Of a stretch of DNA of 64,000 nucleotides, positions 19,421 through 28,408 are shown piece by piece. Position 1 is the first letter of the stretch, and each line of letters begins with the position of its first letter. Position numbers and translations under genes: made by a program. The stretch comes from Dyella sp. AtDHG13 (GTDB taxonomy: Bacteria > Pseudomonadota > Gammaproteobacteria > Xanthomonadales > Rhodanobacteraceae). Where the stretch lies: positions 62,001-126,000 of the forward strand of contig NZ_QICJ01000001.1 in assembly GCF_003201105.1 (NCBI RefSeq), written 5' to 3'. The notes under the pieces are model-generated. The model was not told the DNA's origin and ran no database searches. It worked only from the letters and a program-made list of their open reading frames with translations.

Positions 19421-20524
19421 TCAGCGAAACAGGTGCGGTACGAAGCAGCTGGTGTTGCGCGTGATGCGGTCGGCGTCTTCGCGCATGCCGATGCCCACGG
19501 CACTGTTGCCGACCACCCACGAACCCACCAACGCGTGGCGGCCGTCGAACACCGGCAACGGCGCCAGCGCCTGATAGATGCACGGCTCGATGGCGGGGCT
19601 CTCCGGCTGTCCCGGTTCCAGCACCATGATGCCCGCACCCTCCCTGCCCCAATACGGCTTGCGCACCACGGCGCCCTCTAGATCGGCACGGCGACGGCTC
19701 GCCGGCAGCAGGTTCGGATGCCCCGGAAAGAACTCCCACAGCAGCGGCAGGATGGCCTTGTTCGACAACACCATCTTCCACGCCGGCTCGAACCAGCGCA
19801 GGCGGGTCTGCGGCAGATGCACCGAGAAAGGCTCGGCCAGCATCCATTCCCACGGATACAGCTTGAACAGCCTTTCGATGGGCGCGTCGTCGAGGTCGAT
19901 GAAGTCCCTGCCCGACCAGCCGATCTGTTCCACGTCGAGCGAGGTCGTGCGATGGCCGGCCTGCATGCAGGTGTCGATCAGGTAGTCGCAGGTCAGCGCA
20001 TCCTCGGTGCTTTCGTAGCAGGCGGCAAAATGCACGTGCGAGGCCGCAGGCAGCATGCGCCAGCGCTCGACCAGCGCCTCGTGGATGGAGTTGAACTGAT
20101 CCGCCTCTGGCGCCACGTCCTGCAGCCAGTACCACTGCGCCACGGCGGCCTCGAACAAGGCCGTGGGCGTATCGGCGTTGTATTCCAGCAAACGGGGCGG
20201 CGATGTGCCGTCGTAGGAGAGATCCATGCGGCCGTAGAGTGCGGGCTCGCGATCCCACCAGCTGCGTTCGATCAGCGTGGCGGCGCGCTCGTCCAGTCCC
20301 AGCTCCGCATAGCGGCTGCTGCGCACGACGCGATCCACGGCATCCAGGCAAAGCGCGTGCAACTCGTTAGTAGCGCCTTCCAGCGCATCGATCTGCGCCT
20401 CGTCAAAGACATAGCAGACGTCTTCGCGCCAGTAAGGCTCGCCGTCGATGGTGTGGAAGGCGAAGCCTTGCGACTCCAGCCGCTGCTGCCATCCGGCGCG
20501 CGGCGTGCTCGCGATGCGGCGCAT
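19421..20524 (-). CDS. Glutathionylspermidine synthase-like ATP-grasp ligase
   Basis: 367 aa, matching the YgiC/YjfC family, the synthetase half of GspS without its amidase domain. Visible are CLDAVDRVV, RMDLSYDG, LEYNADTPTALFEAA, and the ATP-binding C-terminal part VVRKPYWGREGAGIMVLE. Reference GspS joins glutathione to spermidine; whether this subgroup does is not established. It is the last gene of a three-gene unit with DUF350 and DUF1190 proteins, the same company as yjfL-yjfM-yjfC of E. coli. Confidence 0.85.
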   Translation of the reverse strand: MRRIASTPRAGWQQRLESQGFAFHTIDGEPYWREDVCYVFDEAQIDALEGATNELHALCLDAVDRVVRSSRYAELGLDERAATLIERSWWDREPALYGRMDLSYDGTSPPRLLEYNADTPTALFEAAVAQWYWLQDVAPEADQFNSIHEALVERWRMLPAASHVHFAACYESTEDALTCDYLIDTCMQAGHRTTSLDVEQIGWSGRDFIDLDDAPIERLFKLYPWEWMLAEPFSVHLPQTRLRWFEPAWKMVLSNKAILPLLWEFFPGHPNLLPASRRRADLEGAVVRKPYWGREGAGIMVLEPGQPESPAIEPCIYQALAPLPVFDGRHALVGSWVVGNSAVGIGMREDADRITRNTSCFVPHLFR

Positions 20525-20527
20525 CCG

Positions 20528-21004
20528 TCAGCTGGCTCGCGCGGATACGCGCCCGGTGGAACCGAAGCCGCCGCGCGTTCCCAGTTCCACGCCACGCGGC
20601 CCTGCGGTGCCGTCGATGGCGCCCACGCGGCCACCGGAAGCCAGCGCGCGACCGGGGCCGGGATCGTCCTTGCCTCCACCGCCGCCGCTGCGATACCAGG
20701 GGCCGTAGTAATGCAGCCCGCCGTAGGAGCCGCCGTTCACGGAGGTATCGATCTGGCACTGGCCGCTGGAGTAATCGTGCACGCAGTCTTCGTAGCTGTC
20801 GTAGCGGTTGCGCTGCACGTCCTGCCCGCGCCCGAGCATGGACAGTCCGACCAGCGTGGCGCCGCCGAGGGCGAGCAAGGGCACGGCCAGCGAGCGCTTC
20901 TGGTTACGCGGCGGCAGCGGGTGAAACGATGCGTCGCGCCGCGGCGCGGGTTTTCCCGCAGGACGAAGTTCGTGCGACGGACTGTGTTTGCTGTGGTTGC
21001 CCAT
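20528..21004 (-). CDS. DUF1190 (YgiB/YjfM-like) small exported protein
   Basis: 158 aa. An N-terminal basic segment and one hydrophobic stretch (SLAVPLLALGGATLVGLSML) are followed by YDSYEDCVHDYSSGQCQ, the two-Cys pattern of DUF1190. The C-terminal half is glycine-rich and low in complexity. It lies 3 nt before the GSP-synthase-like gene and 6 nt after the DUF350 gene. Function unknown; genetic linkage to the ligase is conserved. Confidence 0.7.
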   Translation of the reverse strand: MGNHSKHSPSHELRPAGKPAPRRDASFHPLPPRNQKRSLAVPLLALGGATLVGLSMLGRGQDVQRNRYDSYEDCVHDYSSGQCQIDTSVNGGSYGGLHYYGPWYRSGGGGGKDDPGPGRALASGGRVGAIDGTAGPRGVELGTRGGFGSTGRVSARAS

Positions 21005-21010
21005 CGCCCG

Positions 21011-21412
21011 TCACCACGTCATCGCCGCGGCGTTCACCAGGCCCACGGCCACCGCGATCACCGCGGCGAAGATCGCCACCGCACGATTGTCCTCTTCGAT
21101 CTGCGTGGCGAGATCGCGGATCAGCAGATGGATCGCCTGATGCGCCAGCCATTGCACGATGAGCGCCACCAGCCCCCACAGGGCCAGGTCCACCAGGCTC
21201 ACGCTGTGCGACATGGCGCTGACCAGGGGCGCAATGAAACCGATCACGGCGCCGCCCAGGCTGATCGCCGCCGCCTGGTTGCCATGGCGGATAAGCGCGA
21301 TCTCCCGCTGCGGCGTCAACCAGATGTGCACCGTGCAGAAGACGGCAAGAAAGAGGACACCCAAGCCGAAGTACGCCGCGAACGCCGGCAGCGTGGAAAG
21401 ATCTGGCAACAC
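21011..21412 (-). CDS. DUF350 (YjfL-like) membrane protein
   Basis: 133 aa from a GTG with GGGGAG upstream. Four hydrophobic helices; conserved features are the charged loop QREIALIRHGNQAAAISLGG and the repeat-like RDLATQIEEDNRAVAIFAA. First gene of the DUF350-DUF1190-ligase operon. Confidence 0.8.
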   Translation of the reverse strand: MLPDLSTLPAFAAYFGLGVLFLAVFCTVHIWLTPQREIALIRHGNQAAAISLGGAVIGFIAPLVSAMSHSVSLVDLALWGLVALIVQWLAHQAIHLLIRDLATQIEEDNRAVAIFAAVIAVAVGLVNAAAMTW

Positions 21413-21508
21413 CTTGACTCCCCTTGACCCCGCCCATCCGGAGCGACGCCGCAGTGTAGCGCAGCGGAAGGCGGCGCCCTGAGCCTGATCGTCAGCCGGT
21501 GGGTGACA

Positions 21509-21802
21509 TCAGGAGTCTTCTGGCTCGATCAGCACGTCGACCGCCTGCCCCGCACTCACGCTCGCGGCCATCGCGGCCGATTCCTCCAGCTGCAACCAGA
21601 ACGTGCCCGAACGCTCGATCACGGCGCCGCGGAAATCGCGCCCGTTGAGGCTGCCGCGAACCCGATGGCCATGGCCGCATTTCCACAAGGGCCGCGCCGG
21701 CGTGGACCACTGGCTGACCGGATCGAAAGGCAGCGGCAGCAGCCACGGCTGCTGGTCGCTATGTACGGTGGCGCGAAACGCTACGGCGCGATGCTTGTTC
21801 AT
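21509..21802 (-). CDS. DUF1905 domain protein
   Basis: 97 aa from the ATG at 21802, chosen for its AGGGGAAC ribosome site. It shows the small beta-barrel pattern VRGSLNGRDFRGAVIERSG and LQLEESAAMAASVSAGQAVDV. The start lies inside the 3' end of the methyltransferase gene (44-nt overlap), so the two are probably coupled. Function unknown. Confidence 0.7.
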   Translation of the reverse strand: MNKHRAVAFRATVHSDQQPWLLPLPFDPVSQWSTPARPLWKCGHGHRVRGSLNGRDFRGAVIERSGTFWLQLEESAAMAASVSAGQAVDVLIEPEDS

Positions 21803-22484
21803 CCCCGTTCCCCTGGCGTGCCCCGGCAATAAAGATAACGGAGGCCGGACGCCCGGTGTGAGGATGGAGTGGCTCGACGAGGTCCCGCAGGCCCAGGCCC
21901 GCCCGCTCGAAGGCCGACACCCAGCCGCCCAGCGTGCGGAAATACCAGGGCGCGGCTTCGCCGAACCCCTCGCCGCAGCCGATCCAGGAACCTTCGCGCC
22001 AGCCGTCCGCGTAGGGCTCCGCAGCCATCAGGGGATGCACCGTCTGGACGATCAGCCGGCCGCCCGGCGCAAGCAGCCCAGGCACGGCGGCAAGCAAGGC
22101 ATCGACCGATGCGCCACCCAGCAGGGAGAAATTGCACACCACGATATCGGCCCGCTCACGCAACGCGCCGGCGGCGATGTCTTCATAGGAAAGCACGCGG
22201 AAGGCTCCGCCGCCCTTTGCGCGAGCCGACTCCACCAGCGCCGGCACCACGTCCACACCGATGACCTGCACGCCTTGCGCGGCAAGTGCGCGGGCCAGCC
22301 AGCCTTCGCCGCAGCCCACGTCGATGACCGTGCGCGGCGACCGCGCCAGCACGGCATCGACGATGGCCTGGTCGGTCACCAGCCTGCGGCTTTCGATGCG
22401 TTCCTCGCGCACGGCGCGTTCCCACGCCGGCGCATTGGCCTGCCAGGCGTCGAGAATCCGTGCCTCGTCCGCCTCGGCACGCAC
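21759..22484 (-). CDS. Class I SAM-dependent methyltransferase
   Basis: About 241 aa from a GTG at 22484, 8 nt after the ispG stop. The open frame extends to an ATG at 22571, but that would overlap ispG by 80 nt and the extra residues look non-native. Motif I is VIDVGCGEGWLARALAAQGV; motif II is ADIVVCNFSLL, and LLAPGGRLIVQTVHP follows. The substrate is unknown; the tight link with ispG suggests shared transcription rather than a shared pathway. Confidence 0.8.
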   Translation of the reverse strand: MRAEADEARILDAWQANAPAWERAVREERIESRRLVTDQAIVDAVLARSPRTVIDVGCGEGWLARALAAQGVQVIGVDVVPALVESARAKGGGAFRVLSYEDIAAGALRERADIVVCNFSLLGGASVDALLAAVPGLLAPGGRLIVQTVHPLMAAEPYADGWREGSWIGCGEGFGEAAPWYFRTLGGWVSAFERAGLGLRDLVEPLHPHTGRPASVIFIAGARQGNGDEQASRRSVSRHRT

Positions 22485-22491
22485 CCAGATA

Positions 22492-23748
22492 TCAACCCGC
22501 GCGGCTGGCGTACTTGGACGCCACGTAGTTATCGAGGATGCCGATGAACTCGCTGGCGATGTTGTCGCCACGCAGTGTCATCGCCTTCTGTCCGTCGATA
22601 AACACCGGCGCCGACGGCGCCTCGCCATTGCCCGGCAGCGAGATGCCGATGTTGGCGTGCTTGGATTCACCTGGACCATTCACCACGCAGCCCATCACGG
22701 CGAGCGTGAGGTTCTCCACGCCGTCGTACTTCACGCGCCACAGCGGCATCTGCTCGCGCACGTGATCCTGCACGGTGCGCGCGAGCACCTGGAAGAATTC
22801 GCTGGTGGTGCGGCCGCAGCCCGGGCAAGCCGTGACCAGCGGGGTGAACGCGCGCAGGCCCATGGTCTGCAGCAGCTCCTGCGCCACGATCACTTCGCCG
22901 GTGCGCGAGGCGCCGGGTTCGGGCGTGAGCGAAATGCGGATGGTGTCGCCGATGCCTTCCTGCAGCAGCACGGCCAGTGCCGCCGCCGAGGCCGTGATGC
23001 CCTTGGAGCCCATGCCCGCCTCGGTCAGGCCCAGGTGCAAGGCGTAGTCGCAGCGCGCGGCGATGTCGCGGTACACCGCGATCAGCTCCTGCACGCCCGA
23101 CACCTTGCACGAGAGAATGATGCGGTCGCGCGGCAGGCCGATCTCCTCGGCGCGCTTGGCCGAGTCCAGCGCGGAACGGATCAGCGCTTCGCGCGCCACG
23201 TGCGAGGCATCCCACGGCTCGGCGCGCTGGTGGTTCTCGTCCATCAGCGTGGCGACCATGCTCTGGTCGAGCGAACCCCAGTTGGCGCCGATGCGCACGG
23301 GCTTGCCGTAGCGCAACGCCATCTCGATGATGGCGGCGAACTGCGTGTCCTTCTTCTTGCCGAAGCCGACATTGCCCGGGTTGATGCGGTACTTGGCGAG
23401 CGCCTCGGCGCAGGCGGGCTCGGCTTCCAGCAGCTGATGGCCGTTGTAGTGGAAGTCGCCGATGAGCGGCACGTCCACGCCCATCATCGCCAGCTTGTCG
23501 CGAATGCGCGGCACCGCGGCGGCGGCGGCCGGCGTATTCACCGTGATGCGCACCAGCTCGGAGCCGGCACGCGCCAGCTCGGCGATCTGCTTGGCGGTGC
23601 TGGTCGGATCTTCCGTATCGGTGTTGGTCATCGACTGCACCACGATGGGTGCACCGCCACCCACCGTGATCTTGCCGATCTTGACGCCGACGCCGGGACG
23701 GCGGGGAGCGGGCTGGGCGGGACGCGGAGAAGGAGTCGTGTCGCTCAT
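22492..23748 (-). CDS. ispG: 4-hydroxy-3-methylbut-2-enyl diphosphate synthase (flavodoxin/ferredoxin)
   Basis: Penultimate enzyme of the methylerythritol phosphate isoprenoid pathway, with a [4Fe-4S] cluster. Start at 23748 ([12 protein letters not shown]), 418 aa. The TIM barrel carries [13 protein letters not shown] and INPGNVG; the C-terminal domain has cluster cysteines in ACPGCGR and [12 protein letters not shown]. It heads the ispG-methyltransferase-DUF1905 run. Confidence 0.97.
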   Translation of the reverse strand: MSDTTPSPRPAQPAPRRPGVGVKIGKITVGGGAPIVVQSMTNTDTEDPTSTAKQIAELARAGSELVRITVNTPAAAAAVPRIRDKLAMMGVDVPLIGDFHYNGHQLLEAEPACAEALAKYRINPGNVGFGKKKDTQFAAIIEMALRYGKPVRIGANWGSLDQSMVATLMDENHQRAEPWDASHVAREALIRSALDSAKRAEEIGLPRDRIILSCKVSGVQELIAVYRDIAARCDYALHLGLTEAGMGSKGITASAAALAVLLQEGIGDTIRISLTPEPGASRTGEVIVAQELLQTMGLRAFTPLVTACPGCGRTTSEFFQVLARTVQDHVREQMPLWRVKYDGVENLTLAVMGCVVNGPGESKHANIGISLPGNGEAPSAPVFIDGQKAMTLRGDNIASEFIGILDNYVASKYASRAG

Positions 23749-23927
23749 GTAGTGGGATCGCGATGTGGGACGGCAACAGGGCAAGGATACCCGAACCGCC
23801 GGACACTCCCTAGCAAGCGTCGCAGCGCCGTGCGCGATGCGGCAAAACCGCGCATTGGAGCCATTCTGAGCACTTGAGCGAGGATCATGAAGGCCTGCCC
23901 CAACGCACGGAAACAGGAGTGCATCCC

Positions 23928-24665
23928 ATGCTTCAGATCTCCCGCCAGGATGGTGACCAGCGCATGTCGCCCTCGACCTCCTGCGCCGGCTGCGGCCACG
24001 CCGCCGTCTGCCAGGCCAGCGGCTACGACCGGCCGGAACTGTCAGGCCTGCGTCATATAGCTGAACGCATCGGGCCGATGCGTACCGGCGAATACCTGTA
24101 TCGCCCGATGTCGCCGTTCCGTGCGCTCTACGCGGTGCAGACCGGCATGGCCAAGACCGTGGCGGTGGACGTGGCGGGACGCGAACAGGTGCTGGCCTTC
24201 CACCTGCCCGGCGAATTGATCGGCCTGGATGCAGTGGAGCGCGAAGTGCACGACAACGCCGTGGTCGCGCTGGGCAAGACGCAGTTCTGCCGCTTCCCCT
24301 ATACCGCCGTGCGCCAGATCGCCGCGCAGCAGCCGGAGGTGCCGTGGCATCTGGTGCAGTCGGCGAGCCAGCGCATTTCGCGCCTGCAGCTGACCAGCGG
24401 CAACTACATGGCGGAAGAGCGCTTCGCCGCCTTCCTCGTGGACATGCGCGATCGCCGCGCCGTGCTCGGCCTGCCTTCGGATTACCTGCCGCTGCCGATG
24501 TCCCGCGCCGATATCGGCAACCACCTGCGCCTCACCACCGAAACCATCAGCCGCCTGCTCGGCCGCTTCCGCGAACGCGGCTGGGTGCGCGCGGATCGCC
24601 TGGGCCTTTACATCCTCGACCTGCCGGCGCTGCGTGAGCAGGGTTTGTCGTTGCTGATGCATTGA
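23928..24665 (+). CDS. fnr: Fnr-type oxygen-responsive transcription regulator
   Basis: CRP/FNR-family regulator, 245 aa, start at 23928 after CAGGAG. Cluster cysteines C19, C22, C28 and C121 correspond to the four ligands of the oxygen-labile [4Fe-4S] cluster in E. coli FNR. A cyclic-nucleotide-like fold spans about 40-160. The winged helix has [20 protein letters not shown], whose recognition helix keeps the E--SR residues that read TTGAT-N4-ATCAA. It should therefore sense low oxygen and bind FNR boxes. I find no convincing FNR box directly before it. Confidence 0.93.
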   Translation: MLQISRQDGDQRMSPSTSCAGCGHAAVCQASGYDRPELSGLRHIAERIGPMRTGEYLYRPMSPFRALYAVQTGMAKTVAVDVAGREQVLAFHLPGELIGLDAVEREVHDNAVVALGKTQFCRFPYTAVRQIAAQQPEVPWHLVQSASQRISRLQLTSGNYMAEERFAAFLVDMRDRRAVLGLPSDYLPLPMSRADIGNHLRLTTETISRLLGRFRERGWVRADRLGLYILDLPALREQGLSLLMH

Positions 24666-24677
24666 GTGTTCTTTTCG

Positions 24678-24786
24678 GAGCTTGTTCACGATCTCCATGA
24701 AGTTCATTTCCCTCACCGTCATTCCGGCGTAGGCCGGAATGACGGTGAGGGGGATTAAGCGCTCACGCGAGATTTAGAACAGACTC
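24678..24786. mobile_element. MITE-like element R2 with central perfect palindrome
   Basis: 109 bp between the convergent fnr and acetyl-CoA hydrolase genes. The left end GAGCTTGTTCACGATCTCC matches the ends of element R4; the complement of the right end, GAGTCTGTTCTAAATCTCGC, resembles R1. The centre (24710-24751) is a 19-bp perfect stem of the CCGTCATTCCGGC type with a 4-nt loop, able to terminate transcription both ways. The right end touches the hydrolase TGA stop (TCA on the plus strand); the left flank is TCG, one base off a duplication. Confidence 0.6.
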
Positions 24787-26733
24787 TCAGCCAGCCGCCC
24801 TGCGCAAAGCGGCTTTTAACAGCCGCTGTTGAATACGATCACCAACGGACGTCGGCCGGGTCAGCCCCATGCGCTCCAGCGCCTCGTCCTCACCGGGCAC
24901 GGCCTCGCCGGGTGCCAGCGCGGCTTTCACCACCTCGATCTTGCCGCGCCACGTCGCGCTGCGTTTCTTGAGCCAATCGAGCGCGGGCAGCAGGCGCTGC
25001 TCCACCTCGGTGAAGTCGCTGCCGAACGGAAACGGCGACAGCAGGCCCTTCGCCTGCCAGGGCGCAAGCACCTCCCGAAGATGCTCGGGACGGTTGTTCC
25101 GCCAGCGCTCGGGAATCTGGAAATCGGCGGCCAGCTTGCCGTGCGCCTTGGCCTCCGCGCAGAGGGCATCGATAAAGCGCGCATCGGCAATGGAGAGCAT
25201 GGCCTCCACGCACTCGCTGTCGGTCTTGCCGCGCAGGTCGGCCACGCCGTATTCCGTCACGAACAGGTCGCGCAGGTGGCGCGCGATGGTGGTGTGCCCG
25301 TAGTTCCAGCGGATATTGGTTTCGACGCCGCCAGGCCCCTGCCGCGTCGACCGCAGCATCAGGATGGAGCGGCCATCGGGCAGTTCGTGCGCCATGGCCA
25401 CGAAGTTGTATTGCCCGCCCACGCCGCTGACCACCTCGCCGTTCTCCAGCCCGTCGGACACCGCCGAGCCCAGCAGGGTCGCCATCATGCAGGTATTGAA
25501 GAAACGCGCGCCGCGACGCTGCAGCGTGGCGAGCATCTGGTGGTCGCCATACAGCTGGTTGACGTTGGAGACGCGGCACATGTCCAGCGCATCCGGATCG
25601 CTCGCGTCGAGCTCGCCCAGCCATTGGTATAGCTCGCGCGAGCCCAGGAAGAACGCGCCACGCAGGTAATGGCCGCCGGGTGTCTCGGGCGACAGCCGTC
25701 CGCACGCGGCCGCGCGCTCCAGCGCCATGTTGTCCCAGGCGCGGCGCTTGAGGATGCCTGCGCGCTGCAGGTGCATGAAACCATCCATCACCATTTCGCT
25801 GGCGCCGTACAGGCCGGTGCGCAAAGGCGCAAGGCCGCCCATGCGCGAAGCCAGGGCGTGCGTGCCGCCGCGCGGATCCAGCGCCACCAGCGCGCGACGC
25901 CACTGCGTGTTGTCCTCCTGCCGCCAGCGCAGCGCATAGACCAGTGCGTCGGACAACGCGCCGATGCCGATCTGCAGGCAGCCGCCGTCGCGCACCAGTG
26001 CGCTGGCATGCATGCCCAGCGCGTATTCGGTCAGATCGATGGGCTGGCGCGGCACGGCGAACAAGGGCGGCGCCTGTTCCGTGTTGAGTTCGATGTCGAA
26101 GTAATCCCGCTCCACTTCGGCATGGCCGCTGATATAGGGCAGATCCGGATGCACCGCCGCCACCATCAGCGGCCGTGGCTTGCCCGCCTGCACCACGCGG
26201 TCGATGAAGTCGAACGTCAGGTCCGGATTGCACGACAGGCTGTAGCGTACGCCCTCGGGCGTTTCGCGGCGCGCCACCAGCTGCACGAGCAGGTTGATGT
26301 CCTGCACGGCCAGATCGCGGGCGACGTGCGTGTAGTTCTGGCTGATGTAGTTGCGCTGCGCACTGCCCGACCGCAGCAGCGCACCCGACTGCATGTAGAA
26401 CTCGTGCACGGCCACGTTGGACGGCAACTGGTTGCGCGCCTGGTCGAGCGCATACTCGGGATCGACCGCGCCGACGCCGAAATGCCGCTCCACGAACGGC
26501 CCGACGAAACGCGCCTCCAGACCCGGCGCCGGATGCGGACGCGTCAGGGACAGCGCGGTATAGAGCGCGAGCGAACGGGAGGTGTCGGCCTTGGTCAGCC
26601 GGTACAGCGCGTTGAGCAGGTCATGCGGCTTGCCCAGCCCCAGGGGAGCGGCCACGCGCAGGTCCGGGCCGATTCTCTCGGCGATCTGCTGGGCGCATGC
26701 TTCGGTGTCGGTATGACATTGCTCAGGCGACAT
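24787..26733 (-). CDS. Acetyl-CoA hydrolase/transferase family protein
   Basis: Family I CoA-transferase or hydrolase that handles acetyl-CoA and related thioesters (acetate, succinate, propionate). Start at 26733 (MSPEQCHTDTEACAQQIAER), 648 aa; the open frame runs 252 nt further upstream with only Arg-rich sequence. Visible are GIGALSDALVYAL, SGVGGQYNFV and the C-terminal VTEYGVADLRGKTDSE. At about 650 aa it belongs to the long subfamily, longer than the usual 500. Next to fnr, so a fermentative or overflow role is possible. Confidence 0.85.
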   Translation of the reverse strand: MSPEQCHTDTEACAQQIAERIGPDLRVAAPLGLGKPHDLLNALYRLTKADTSRSLALYTALSLTRPHPAPGLEARFVGPFVERHFGVGAVDPEYALDQARNQLPSNVAVHEFYMQSGALLRSGSAQRNYISQNYTHVARDLAVQDINLLVQLVARRETPEGVRYSLSCNPDLTFDFIDRVVQAGKPRPLMVAAVHPDLPYISGHAEVERDYFDIELNTEQAPPLFAVPRQPIDLTEYALGMHASALVRDGGCLQIGIGALSDALVYALRWRQEDNTQWRRALVALDPRGGTHALASRMGGLAPLRTGLYGASEMVMDGFMHLQRAGILKRRAWDNMALERAAACGRLSPETPGGHYLRGAFFLGSRELYQWLGELDASDPDALDMCRVSNVNQLYGDHQMLATLQRRGARFFNTCMMATLLGSAVSDGLENGEVVSGVGGQYNFVAMAHELPDGRSILMLRSTRQGPGGVETNIRWNYGHTTIARHLRDLFVTEYGVADLRGKTDSECVEAMLSIADARFIDALCAEAKAHGKLAADFQIPERWRNNRPEHLREVLAPWQAKGLLSPFPFGSDFTEVEQRLLPALDWLKKRSATWRGKIEVVKAALAPGEAVPGEDEALERMGLTRPTSVGDRIQQRLLKAALRRAAG

Positions 26734-26810
26734 GGAGCGACGTGACGAGGTCGATGTTGCGTATTGGTGACACGGGCGAAGTGAATACCGCTTGAAGAAG
26801 TTACGACCCC

Positions 26811-28283
26811 ATGCCCTACACTCGGAGCATGAGTCGCCATGTCGCATCCGCCCATGCCCGCCTGCTCGCCGAGCAGGCACTGAGCCGCGCCGCCGGCGCC
26901 CCCTTGTTGACCGGCAACCACGTCGAACTGCTGATCGACGCCGCCGCCCATTACGACGCCTGGCTGGCCGCCATCCACGACGCACGGGAGCGCGTGCTGC
27001 TGGAGAACTACATCATCCGCAACGATGCGGTAGGCGTGGCCTTTCGCGACGCGCTGGTCGAATGCGCCCAACGCGGCGTGTTCGTCGCCGTGGTGTACGA
27101 CTGGCTCGGCTGCAAGGGGCAATCCCGGGACCGTTTCTGGGCACCGCTGCGCGCCGCCGGCGGACAGGTGCGCGCGTTCAACCCTGTGCAGTTCGGGCAG
27201 CCGTTCGGGTGGATCAGCCGCGACCATCGCAAGCTGCTGGTGGTGGATGGCGTGCAGGGCTTTCTTTCCGGCGTGTGCATCAGCGAGAAGTGGCTGGGCG
27301 ATGCCGCCAAGGGCATCGCTCCCTGGCGCGACACCGGCGTCGCCCTGCGCGGCCCGGCCGTGGCCGAGCTGGAACATGCTTTTGCCGAAAGCTGGTCCAG
27401 CATCGGCACGCCGCTTTCGCCGTTCGCCACGGCGGATGCCGGCGACGACGCCGGCAACGTGGCCTTGCGCGTCATCGCGACGCAGCCGGCCACCGCAGGC
27501 ATGTACCGCCTCGACCAGCTCATCGCCGCCATGGCACGCAAGACGCTGTGGCTCACCGATGCTTACTTCATCGGCGTGGCGCCCTACGTGCAGGCCCTGG
27601 CCGCCGCGGCACGCGACGGCGTGGACGTGCGCCTGCTCGTGCCCGGCAGCAGCGACATCCCGGTGGTCGCCGGCATGTCGCGCGCGGGCTATCGGCCGCT
27701 GCTCAAGGCCGGCATCCGCGTCTTCGAGTGGAACGGCTCGATGCTGCACGCCAAGACCGCCGTCGCGGACGGCCTCTGGGCGCGCGTGGGCTCGTCCAAC
27801 CTCAACCTTTCCAGCTGGCTGGGCAATCGCGAAATCGACGTGGCGGTGGAAGACACCGGCTTCGCGCAGCAACTCGCCGAGCAATACGAGCGTGACCTGG
27901 AAAACGCCACCGAGATCGTGCTCGCCCCTGGTCGCTGGCGCCGGCATGCCGATCACGTGCAAAGCAGCGCGGGCCGGTCGGCGCGGCCACGGCCCATCGG
28001 CGGCAGTTCCGGGCGCGCCGCGGCCGGTGCGCTGCGCATTGCCAATACCGTGGGCGCAGCATTGACCGATCGCCGCGTGCTCGGCGACACCGCCACCGCG
28101 CCTCTGTTGATCGGCACCGCCGTGCTGAGCGTGCTGGCCGTGGTGGCGATTTTCTGGCCCGCGATCATCGGCTGGCCGCTGGCCGTGCTGGCCCTCTGGC
28201 TTGCCCTGAATTTCGCGGCCAGGGCCTGGCGGCTGCGCCGGCGCTTCAAGCGGCGGGCGGCCGAACTCGGCAACGGAGAATGA
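26811..28283 (+). CDS. Phospholipase D-like / cardiolipin synthase-type protein
   Basis: 490 aa from 26811 (or 484 aa from the ATG at 26829). It has two HKD motifs: H139-x-K141-x4-D146 (HRKLLVVDG) and H313-x-K315-x4-D320 (HAKTAVADG), the second followed by GSSNLN. Two hydrophobic helices lie near the C-terminus (about 430-475), an unusual place, since ClsA has them at the N-terminus. ClsB-like proteins make cardiolipin; this is a reasonable but unproven role. Divergent from the acetyl-CoA hydrolase gene. Confidence 0.85.
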   Translation: MPYTRSMSRHVASAHARLLAEQALSRAAGAPLLTGNHVELLIDAAAHYDAWLAAIHDARERVLLENYIIRNDAVGVAFRDALVECAQRGVFVAVVYDWLGCKGQSRDRFWAPLRAAGGQVRAFNPVQFGQPFGWISRDHRKLLVVDGVQGFLSGVCISEKWLGDAAKGIAPWRDTGVALRGPAVAELEHAFAESWSSIGTPLSPFATADAGDDAGNVALRVIATQPATAGMYRLDQLIAAMARKTLWLTDAYFIGVAPYVQALAAAARDGVDVRLLVPGSSDIPVVAGMSRAGYRPLLKAGIRVFEWNGSMLHAKTAVADGLWARVGSSNLNLSSWLGNREIDVAVEDTGFAQQLAEQYERDLENATEIVLAPGRWRRHADHVQSSAGRSARPRPIGGSSGRAAAGALRIANTVGAALTDRRVLGDTATAPLLIGTAVLSVLAVVAIFWPAIIGWPLAVLALWLALNFAARAWRLRRRFKRRAAELGNGE

Positions 28284-28408
28284 CCGGCCAATACCCAATA
28301 GTTTCATAGGGATATGCGGCATGCCTTAGGTCACGGCTGCGCTTGATGACGCAAGCGGATGTAATCCCGGCGTTCCTCAGGCGAATCTCATGATAGGCTC
28401 GTCACTTC

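Noticed and set aside
23872-23888. TTGA...ATCA sequence before fnr as an FNR box
   Set aside because: TTGA and ATCA are one base too far apart for the TTGAT-N4-ATCAA consensus, and other positions do not match.
26733-26985. N-terminal extension of the acetyl-CoA hydrolase to 26985
   Set aside because: The extra 84 residues are Arg-rich, overlap the divergent phospholipase gene, and do not resemble the family start.
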